From: an uncultured Oscillospiraceae bacterium
GTDB lineage: Bacteria > Bacillota > Clostridia > Oscillospirales > Acutalibacteraceae
DNA: 5,300 nt
Assembly (NCBI GenBank): GCA_902462665.1
Contig: CABQCM010000125.1
Location: 1-5,300, forward strand
Direction: 5' to 3'
This document shows, piece by piece, positions 1-4,561 of this stretch. Position 1 is the stretch's first letter. Each line of letters begins with the position of its first letter. The notes under the pieces were generated by a model. It saw nothing but the letters and a program-made list of their open reading frames with translations. It had not been told where the DNA came from and did no database searches. A program made the translations under genes and the position numbers.

Positions 1-20
1 TTCCTTAGGATTTGCGTTTA

Positions 21-61
21 GAAACAGCCGCTCGGTTAAATCCGGGCGGCTATTTCTTTTT
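21..61 (+). terminator. Strong stem-loop with T-tract, overlapping the toxin stop codon
   Basis: Bases 21-35 pair with 42-56 around the loop TTAAAT, giving 15 positions with one C/A mismatch (25/52) and one T/G pair. TTTTT follows at 57-61. On the plus strand this is a good intrinsic terminator for a transcript entering from left of the window. On the minus strand the same stem contains the toxin stop codon (52-50), but the bases after it are not T-rich, so it may act there as a 3' stabiliser or weak terminator. A GC-rich hairpin directly at the stop is, as I recall it, usual for holin-like toxin genes. Confidence 0.75.
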
Positions 62-130
62 GTGCGTCAAGCACAAATTGACGATTGCTACGACTAACAT
101 ACAGAATGTAAGTAACTCCATAGTTATCAT
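50..130 (-). CDS. Holin-like small hydrophobic peptide, putative type I toxin (26 aa)
   Basis: The peptide has an N-terminal MITMELLTF, a hydrophobic stretch at about residues 5-21, and the basic end THKKK. A single membrane span closing in a His-Lys tail is the hallmark of the holin-like toxin family (Hol_Tox), whose members are thought to insert in the cytoplasmic membrane as toxins of type I toxin-antitoxin pairs. The ATG at 130 is chosen because AAAGGAGG lies 8 nt upstream. The same frame stays open to 241, but that extension crosses the gene's own promoter and has no ribosome site. The family call rests on size, the single span, the C-terminal THKKK and the flanking hairpins. The gene is monocistronic and next to no recognisable partner. 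A non-toxic membrane peptide is the main alternative. Confidence 0.72.
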   Translation of the reverse strand: MITMELLTFCMLVVAIVNLCLTHKKK

Positions 131-138
131 GGCAACCA

Positions 139-152
139 CCTCCTTTCGGAGG
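139..152 (-). promoter_or_regulatory. SD-sequestering leader hairpin of the toxin mRNA
   Basis: On the minus strand the leader reads CCTCC GAAA GGAGG. This is a perfect 5-bp GC-rich stem closed by a GNRA tetraloop, and the 3' arm is the Shine-Dalgarno sequence itself. Translation of the 26-residue peptide should therefore be blocked unless the hairpin is opened. Built-in translational repression of this kind is common in type I toxin mRNAs. A second small stem, CCGC/GCGG, lies just upstream in the leader. The pairing is seen directly; its regulatory role is inferred. Confidence 0.65.
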
Positions 153-199
153 AACAGCTCCGCCCTTGCGGCCGGTCGGTTTCCCTTCCGGCACCTTTT

Positions 200-228
200 A
201 TCATACAAGATTGGAAATATTTCGTCAA
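200..228 (-). promoter_or_regulatory. Sigma-A promoter of the holin-like toxin gene
   Basis: The minus strand has TTGACG (228-223), a 17-bp spacer and TATGAT (205-200). Transcription would begin near 193, leaving a leader of roughly 60 nt. That is long for an 81-bp gene and contains the hairpin covering the ribosome site. The flanking DNA is AT-rich, as expected for a vegetative promoter. Confidence 0.82.
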
Positions 229-300
229 CTGTTTTTGACAATCAATTTATTGCAAAAGCAAATATTTTAATAAAAACGTGGGAATGTATTTTTAGCAATT

Positions 301-337
301 AAAAAAAGAGGAAGCGAGCATTCGCTTCCTCCTTTTT
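301..337 (-). terminator. Intrinsic terminator of the SPFH-Arc operon
   Basis: A perfect 10-bp stem (308-317 with 322-331) has a four-base loop. On the minus strand it is followed by seven T residues (complement of 301-307), a classic rho-independent terminator. It lies 4 bp past the stop codon of the Arc-like gene. The plus strand also carries CTTTTT after the stem, so it could work both ways, but no plus-strand gene reaches it. Confidence 0.92.
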
Positions 338-341
338 CACT

Positions 342-542
342 TTAAATATCGATATCCAACGGCTCATCCAGCGTCTCGGACACGTATTTTCCATTCTTCT
401 TCCTCTGCCGCACGCATTCGGACAACAGGTACTCGATTTGCCCGTTGACCGAGCGGAAATCGTCCTCCGCCCAGGCCGCAATCTCGTTGTACAGCTTTGC
501 CGACAGCCGCAGGGGAATTTGTTTTTTCTGAGTATCCGCCAT
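342..542 (-). CDS. Arc-like ribbon-helix-helix protein (66 aa)
   Basis: A small protein with a short N-terminal strand (IPLRLSAKLYN, about residues 9-19) followed by two helices (about 20-30 and 32-47) that include FRSVNGQIEYLL. RSVN-x-x-I is the conserved turn of the Arc/MetJ ribbon-helix-helix fold, which dimerises and reads DNA with the paired strands. The basic stretch RQRKKNGK (45-52) is followed by an acidic tail (ETLDEPLDIDI). The ATG at 542 is chosen; it follows the SPFH stop after one base (TGA-T-ATG), so translation is probably coupled, and the best ribosome site (GGGAAG) lies within the SPFH 3' end. A TTG at 569 would add nine residues but has no ribosome site. Relatives are often annotated as antitoxin components or Arc family proteins. 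No toxin gene adjoins it, so partnership with the SPFH protein is more likely here. Its DNA target is unknown. Confidence 0.85.
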   Translation of the reverse strand: MADTQKKQIPLRLSAKLYNEIAAWAEDDFRSVNGQIEYLLSECVRQRKKNGKYVSETLDEPLDIDI

Positions 543-543
543 A

Positions 544-1572
544 TCAATACAGGCTTCCCGCGTTGACAATGGGCTGGGCGTCGTGGTTGCCGCACAGCAC
601 TACCAGCAGGTTGGACACCATGGCCGCGCGGCGCTCCTCATCCAGAGACACCGCCTTGTTCTGCTCGAGCCGCTCGAGGGCCATTTCCACCATACCCACC
701 GCGCCGTCGACGATCATTTTGCGCGCGTCGATGATGGCCGAGGCCTGCTGGCGCTGGAGCATGACGGCGGCGATTTCGGGAGCGTAGGCGAGGTAGGTAA
801 TGCGGGCTTCGATGATTTCCAGCCCGGCGTCGGCCACCTTTTGCTGGATTTCATCCCGGATGCGCCGGGCGACGATTTCGCTCGATCCGCGCAGGCTGCC
901 CTCGTCGGCTACCCCGTCGCCGGTGGTGTCCACATTGGGAGCCATATCGTAAGGATAAATGCGCACGATGTTGCGCAGGGCGCTGTCGCATTGCAGCGAG
1001 AGGTATTCCTTATAATTGTCCACCTCAAACACCGCTTTGGCCGTATCGACCACCCGCCACATCACGGCGATGCCGATTTCCACCGGATTGCCGAGGCAAT
1101 CGTTGATTTTTTGCCGGTTGTTGTTGAGCGTCATGATTTTGAGGGAGATTTTCTTGTTCATCATCTCCATGCTGACGGCCGGGTTCGACGTAATGAGAAG
1201 GGGCTTTTGGGACTCGCCAGCGACATCCCCGCTTTGATTGAGCCGGGTTTTGGCGGCCGGATTGATGCTTGTGCAGAAGGGATTGACAAAGTAAAAGCCT
1301 TCGTTTTTCAGCGTGCCGACGTATTTGCCGAACAGCGTGAGCACCAGGGCCTCCTGCGGCTTGAGCACGCGCAGGCCGCAAAAGGGAATCCACCCCACCA
1401 GAAGCCAAAGCGCGCAGACGACGAGCAGCACAATCGGCAGCGGCGCGCCGCCAGAGGATTCGGTAAGAATGCAGCCAAACACAAAGCCTGTGATGGCGGC
1501 GGCGTACAGCAACAGGGTCAGCAGCAGCACGGCCATGCCGTTTTTGCGGTTATTGAGAACTTTTTCTTGCAT
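544..1572 (-). CDS. SPFH/band-7 domain membrane protein (342 aa)
   Basis: The protein starts with two hydrophobic segments (about residues 13-36 and 45-65). An SPFH core follows: LRVLKPQEALVLTLFGKYVGTLKNEGFYFVNPF (67-99) is the typical band-7 entry strand, and GNPVEIGIAVMWRVVDTAKAVFEVDNY (161-187) is the typical middle. A charged helical region (about 230-305) holds the usual ARRIRDEIQQK and RQQASAIIDARK coiled-coil stretch. Length and layout fit the stomatin/flotillin-like superfamily, which forms oligomers on membranes and organises microdomains or regulates proteases; the exact role here is unknown. An insert at 215-224 (DTTGDGVADE) looks like a calcium-binding loop. The ATG at 1572 has GGAGG 9 nt upstream. 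The gene is first in an operon with the Arc-like gene. Confidence 0.93.
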   Translation of the reverse strand: MQEKVLNNRKNGMAVLLLTLLLYAAAITGFVFGCILTESSGGAPLPIVLLVVCALWLLVGWIPFCGLRVLKPQEALVLTLFGKYVGTLKNEGFYFVNPFCTSINPAAKTRLNQSGDVAGESQKPLLITSNPAVSMEMMNKKISLKIMTLNNNRQKINDCLGNPVEIGIAVMWRVVDTAKAVFEVDNYKEYLSLQCDSALRNIVRIYPYDMAPNVDTTGDGVADEGSLRGSSEIVARRIRDEIQQKVADAGLEIIEARITYLAYAPEIAAVMLQRQQASAIIDARKMIVDGAVGMVEMALERLEQNKAVSLDEERRAAMVSNLLVVLCGNHDAQPIVNAGSLY

Positions 1573-1605
1573 GATAGAGGACCTCCGTTCTTACTTGATA
1601 TCAAA

Positions 1606-1634
1606 ATCATATCATGCATATATCAAATTGTCAA
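1606..1634 (-). promoter_or_regulatory. Consensus sigma-A promoter of the SPFH-Arc operon
   Basis: The minus strand has TTGACA (1634-1629), a 17-bp spacer and TATGAT (1611-1606). The -35 box is perfect and the -10 box has one mismatch, so basal transcription should be strong. A perfect 10-bp palindrome, TTGATATCAA, sits at 1595-1604 over the expected start site, and TTGATAT recurs inside the spacer. This could be a repressor site, but AT-rich palindromes of this length can arise by chance. Confidence 0.87.
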
Positions 1635-1678
1635 TACCCTTTCAAAAATAATTGTTTTGTCTTGCTGTATCAATTTTG

Positions 1679-1816
1679 ATTACCATTGCTTAACAAGGGT
1701 ACACACGCCTGTTGGCGACCAAAAGGGTGGTTTGCGGCGTTCTCGACAGCCCAACCGCTGCCTGCACTCTTTTTCACGCCGATCAACCGTGTTTTTCCTT
1801 GTTAAGAGGTGGTAAT
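1679..1816. repeat. 138-bp imperfect inverted-repeat element (MITE-like or structured RNA)
   Basis: Twenty-base ends (1679-1698 and 1797-1816) are inverted copies matching at 17 of 20 positions. Outer ATTACCA/TGGTAAT and inner CTTAACAAGG/CCTTGTTAAG are perfect and are separated by three mismatches. Further pairing continues inward: ACACG (1703-1707) with CGTGT (1788-1792), and GTTG with CAAC. A local hairpin CGCC-TGTT-GGCG sits at 1706-1717. The interior is GC-rich, while the DNA to its left is AT-rich. The right arm contains the last codons and stop of the XRE gene. No transposase and no convincing target duplication are visible. It may be a mobile miniature repeat inserted at the gene end, or an RNA folded in the XRE transcript tail. 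The pairing is seen; its nature is inferred. Confidence 0.5.
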
Positions 1817-2647
1817 ATTGTTGCAGTGAATGTGCCCCTCTTTGCATACGATATTTTCGCAGGAAATGTGCTCCGCATGGAGAATATTATTGCAGCGGAC
1901 GTCGCCCTGGGCATCGACGCTGCCGTCAATATCGCCGCATTTTACCTCGCCGCCCGAATGGATTCCGCCGCCGACGTTGCCGCATTGAACGTCTTCGCCC
2001 GCGCTGATGCTGCCGCCGATGTCGCCGCAGTTGATGTCTTCGCCCGCGCTGACGTTGCCGCCGACGTCGCCGCAGTTGATGCCTTCGTCCGCGCTGACGT
2101 TGCCGCCGACCGGGCCACAGTTTACCCCGTCGTCCGCGCTGACGTTGCCGCCGACCGGGCCGCAGTTGACCCCGTCGCCCGCACTGACGTTGCCACCGAC
2201 CGGGCCGCAGTTGACCCCATCGCCCGCCTTGACGCTGCCGCCCACCTGGCCTTTGATATCGGCCGAGCCCCAAATTTCCACGTTCCATACCTGGTCGCGG
2301 GGCAGATGGGTCACATCCAGGGGGATGAGGCGAGTGGGATCAATCTGTTCCCGGCTCAGACAACGCCGGCCAAGAAACTGCACCAGGCGCAGACAACCGT
2401 CGTCGGGAAGCAGGGGCATGGAGATTTCGGCATGCTGCCGCTCGCCGGTAAACAGGAAGTCGATGGTCACGCCGAAAAACTGGGCAATGCCGGGTAGCAT
2501 CAGGATATCGGGCAGGGACGCGCCGGTCTCCCATTTGCTGACCGCCTGAATGCTCACCCCCAGGGCGGCGGCAAGCACCTCCTGGCTGATGTTTCGCTGG
2601 CGGCGCAGGGCTTTGATGGTATTGCCAATGGAATGGCTTTTCTCCAT
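1802..2647 (-). CDS. XRE-family regulator with C-terminal cysteine-ladder beta-solenoid (281 aa)
   Basis: Residues 7-63 form an XRE/HTH_3 DNA-binding domain (IKALRRQRNISQEVLAAALGV, then SIQAVSKWETGASLPD). A linker (about 64-127) carries Cys85 and Cys96. From about 128 to 262 come nine copies of a 15-residue unit, consensus DGVNCGPVGGNVSAG, with alternating small, polar and aliphatic residues as in a beta-solenoid of the bactofilin/DUF4097 kind. Cysteines at 147, 162, 177, 192, 207, 222, 237 and 252 are exactly in register; 263, 268 and 275 follow. The protein could dimerise or polymerise through the solenoid, or sense metals or redox state through the stacked thiols; neither is shown. The ATG at 2647 is chosen because AAAGGAG lies 11-12 nt upstream; the in-frame GTG at 2668 has no ribosome site. 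It is divergent from the MATE gene. Confidence 0.9.
   Translation of the reverse strand: MEKSHSIGNTIKALRRQRNISQEVLAAALGVSIQAVSKWETGASLPDILMLPGIAQFFGVTIDFLFTGERQHAEISMPLLPDDGCLRLVQFLGRRCLSREQIDPTRLIPLDVTHLPRDQVWNVEIWGSADIKGQVGGSVKAGDGVNCGPVGGNVSAGDGVNCGPVGGNVSADDGVNCGPVGGNVSADEGINCGDVGGNVSAGEDINCGDIGGSISAGEDVQCGNVGGGIHSGGEVKCGDIDGSVDAQGDVRCNNILHAEHISCENIVCKEGHIHCNNITTS
1862..2266 (-). repeat. 45-bp tandem coding repeats, nine units, within the XRE gene
   Basis: The solenoid is encoded by 45-bp units in register with the codons. Units at 2177-2221, 2132-2176 and 2087-2131 differ from their neighbours by only 4 and 2 bases, whereas units toward the gene's 3' end are much more diverged. This points to recent duplication at the 5' side of the array and possible copy-number variation between strains. 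Because 45 is a multiple of three, all six frames stay open across the array and produce long false reading frames. Confidence 0.9.
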
Positions 2648-2686
2648 GGGTCGTCGCTCTCCTTTCACAGATAAAATTCTGTTTTC

Positions 2687-2715
2687 AGTATATCCGCGCC
2701 GGAAGGGAAAGACAA
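2687..2715 (-). promoter_or_regulatory. Sigma-A promoter of the XRE-solenoid gene
   Basis: The minus strand has TTGTCT (2715-2710), a 17-bp spacer and TATACT (2692-2687). The start site would fall near 2680, giving a short leader of about 33 nt that includes AAAGGAG. The dyad at 2735-2751 lies about 20 bp upstream of the -35 box. Confidence 0.72.
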
Positions 2716-2734
2716 GACACTCGTGTTTGAATTT

Positions 2735-2751
2735 TTCAACCGTTAGTTGAA
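2735..2751. promoter_or_regulatory. Candidate operator dyad in the divergent XRE/MATE region
   Basis: TTCAAC-CGTTA-GTTGAA is a perfect 6-bp inverted repeat with a 5-bp spacer. TTGAA-TTT-TTCAA (2727-2739) overlaps it, so two nested dyads share one half-site. The size and symmetry suit a dimeric XRE repressor, and the position between two divergent promoters suits autoregulation plus control of the transporter. The symmetry is seen; the protein that binds is inferred. Confidence 0.45.
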
Positions 2752-2784
2752 TTTGTAACCAAGGGTTGCCTGTTCGGTAGAAAG

Positions 2785-2814
2785 GACGGATAACGTCAGA
2801 CGGATAAAATCCGT
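2785..2814. promoter_or_regulatory. Direct-repeat plus hairpin motif upstream of the MATE promoter
   Basis: GACGGATAA occurs twice (2785-2793 and 2799-2807), 14 bp apart. The second copy also pairs with ATCCGT (2809-2814) as a 6-bp stem with a three-base loop, followed by TTTT. It could be a second regulator site or a weak terminator. It lies just upstream of the -35 box of the transporter promoter. Function is unknown. Confidence 0.3.
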
Positions 2815-2825
2815 TTTGCTGCGGG

Positions 2826-2854
2826 TTTACTTTCCCGCGCGAATTTAGTATAAT
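2826..2854 (+). promoter_or_regulatory. Sigma-A promoter of the MATE gene
   Basis: TTTACT (2826-2831), a 17-bp spacer and a perfect TATAAT (2849-2854). The -35 box matches four of six bases. It is embedded in the dyad GCGGG-8 nt-CCCGC (2821-2838), so a protein bound there would block polymerase. Transcription would start near 2861, giving a leader of about 70 nt. Confidence 0.78.
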
Positions 2855-2929
2855 ATACTGTAAACATAGATAGGATACTGCTCACGCAGCGTGGCGTGGC
2901 GGATATTTCCCAAAGAAAAGGGGATTGTA

Positions 2930-4270
2930 TTGATAACCGATATGACCGAAGGTAAGCCGGGACGGATGCTGTGGCGCTTTTCCATCCCCATGCTGGTGAG
3001 CGTGATGTTTCAGCAGTTTTACAACATCGCCGACAGCGTCATCGCCGGGCGGTACGCCGGGGAGGACGCGCTGGCCGCCGTGGGGGCTTCCTACCCCATC
3101 ACCATGATTTTTATGGCCGTGGCGGTCGGCTGCAACGTCGGCTGCTCGGTGGTGGTGTCCCAGTTGTTCGGCGAGAAGGACATGACCCAGTTAAAAACGG
3201 CCGTCACTACCTCGCTGTTTGCCGTGGCCGGGCTGAGCCTGTTGCTCACCGCGCTGGGGCTGGGCCTGAGCATGCCCATGATGCGTGCGCTCAACACCCC
3301 CACCAATATTTTTGACGACGGGGCGCTTTACCTGGGCATTTACATCGGCGGCCTTCCCTTTTTGTTTTTGTATAACGTCTGCACCGGCGTGTTTACCGCC
3401 CTGGGGGATTCGAGAACCCCGCTGTATTTTCTCATCGGCTCCTCGCTGGGCAATATCGCGCTGGATTTGTGGTTTGTCATTGCCTTCGATATGGGGGTGG
3501 CGGGGGTCGCCTGGGCTACCTTCCTCGCTCAGGGGGTGTCGTCGGTGCTGGCACTTTTGGCGCTGGCGCGCGCGGTGCGCGCTATCCCGACGGACGAAAA
3601 GCCAAAACGGTTTTCCCTGCCCATGCTCGGCCGTCTCAGCCGCATGGCCGTGCCGAGCATTTTACAGCAATCCTTTGTCTCGGTGGGAAACCTGTTTATC
3701 CAAAGCCTCATCAACGGCTACGGCTCGGCCGTCATCGCGGGGTATTCGGCCGCCATTAAACTCAACACCTTCGCCCTCACCTGCTTTAACACGTTGGGCA
3801 ACGGGCTTTCCAATTTTACGGCGCAGAATGTCGGCGCGGGGCTTACCGCGCGGGTGAAAAAGGGCTTCCTCGCCGGGGTGGTTATGGCCGTGTGTGTGGC
3901 GGCCCCCTTTGTGGCCCTCTATCTCGGCTGGGGCGATGGGATGATTCGGCTGTTTTTGCCCTCCGGCGCGGACAGCGGGGCGACCGCTCTGGCGGTGGGC
4001 CGGCGGTTTCTGCTGCTGGTCTCTCCCTTTTATCCGATGATCGCCGTCAAGCTCATGGGCGACGCGGTGCTGCGCGGCGCGGGCGCGGTGGGCTACTTTA
4101 TGATTACTACCTTTACCGATTTGGTGCTGCGGGTGGTGCTGTCCTATCTGTTTTCCCCCGCGCTTGGCACCGACGGCATCTGGTTTTCCTGGCCCATCGG
4201 CTGGGGGATTGCGGCCGTGCTTTCCTGCATCTTTTATTTCTCCGGCGTGTGGAAGCGCGCCCGCGCATAG
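2930..4270 (+). CDS. MATE-family efflux transporter (446 aa)
   Basis: A polytopic membrane protein with about 12 hydrophobic segments and the two-lobed MatE layout. The first lobe opens with ITDMTEGKPGRMLWRFSIP and FQQFYNIADSVIAGRYAG, and the second at about residue 236 with LSRMAVPSILQQSF. Both are signature stretches of MATE transporters, which export cationic drugs, toxins or metabolites in exchange for H+ or Na+. The substrate cannot be read from sequence. Length fits the family (440-460 aa). I chose the TTG at 2930 because AAGGGGA (2918-2924) lies 6 nt upstream. The in-frame GTG at 2891 lacks a ribosome site, and the ATG at 2942 is too far from the one present. The gene is transcribed alone, divergently from the XRE gene, which may regulate it. 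No clear terminator follows. Confidence 0.94.
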   Translation: MITDMTEGKPGRMLWRFSIPMLVSVMFQQFYNIADSVIAGRYAGEDALAAVGASYPITMIFMAVAVGCNVGCSVVVSQLFGEKDMTQLKTAVTTSLFAVAGLSLLLTALGLGLSMPMMRALNTPTNIFDDGALYLGIYIGGLPFLFLYNVCTGVFTALGDSRTPLYFLIGSSLGNIALDLWFVIAFDMGVAGVAWATFLAQGVSSVLALLALARAVRAIPTDEKPKRFSLPMLGRLSRMAVPSILQQSFVSVGNLFIQSLINGYGSAVIAGYSAAIKLNTFALTCFNTLGNGLSNFTAQNVGAGLTARVKKGFLAGVVMAVCVAAPFVALYLGWGDGMIRLFLPSGADSGATALAVGRRFLLLVSPFYPMIAVKLMGDAVLRGAGAVGYFMITTFTDLVLRVVLSYLFSPALGTDGIWFSWPIGWGIAAVLSCIFYFSGVWKRARA

Positions 4271-4561
4271 ACGGAGCAATCCGGGTACAATGCGCTGCAG
4301 GGCGGCAGATTTGGCCGCCAGCCGCGTTGCCGTTTCTGGAAAAGCGTCGGCTTTCTGTCTTCCGGCGCCTTGCCGGCTGCAAAAGCTGCGCGGCCCTGCG
4401 GTCCAAGATTTTTTGCGCAGAGCATGGGAGCGCCGGGAAGGCGCGATGCAGCGAGACAGCGCCGGGCAAAGCTGCGTAACACACCCGGTGTTTCAAGGCT
4501 TTTGCGCAAAACGTAGGATGCCTTGCTTGCTCGTCTAGACCATCCGAAAGGAAGAGATCGC
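4271..4561. other. GC-rich intergenic spacer with short repeats, no gene seen
   Basis: No reading frame here has a ribosome site or a recognisable product. Stems without T-tracts are present: GGCGGC/GCCGCC (4301-4306 with 4314-4319) and GCGCC/GGCGC (4430-4434 with 4440-4444). GCGCCGGG (4430, 4459), AAAGCTGCG (4382, 4468) and TTTTGCGCA (4411, 4500) each occur twice, and TTTTGCGCAAAA (4500-4511) is a perfect 12-bp palindrome. A weak -10-like TAGGAT (4514-4519) is the only promoter candidate for the lipoprotein gene. The repeats suggest a dispersed intergenic element or decayed DNA; that is inference. Confidence 0.45.

Noticed and set aside
78..107. Plus-strand promoter TTGACG-18-CAGAAT inside the toxin gene, as an antitoxin RNA promoter
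   Set aside because: The -10 box matches only four of six bases, the spacing is 18, and no plus-strand terminator lies at a suitable distance before 332.
50..241. 63-codon version of the holin-like peptide
   Set aside because: The extra N-terminus crosses the -10/-35 boxes of the gene's own promoter and has no ribosome site; the ATG at 130 has a strong one.
583..1815. 410-codon plus-strand reading frame
   Set aside because: It runs antisense through the SPFH gene, which has clear family motifs, a promoter and a ribosome site. The frame is His/Gly/Ala-rich with no domain and no start signals.
1862..2266. Tandem 45-bp repeats as a CRISPR array
   Set aside because: Units are contiguous, with no unique spacers, are in codon register, and encode a regular protein repeat.
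1712..2497. 261-codon plus-strand frame rich in Ala, Asp and Val repeats
   Set aside because: It is the antisense reading of the 45-bp repeats of the XRE gene; repeat length divisible by three keeps all frames open. It lacks a ribosome site.
2861..2929. Riboswitch in the MATE leader
   Set aside because: The leader is only about 70 nt, with one small CTGC/GCAG stem and a CACGC-A-GCGTG dyad; no conserved riboswitch core such as guanidine-type motifs is recognisable.
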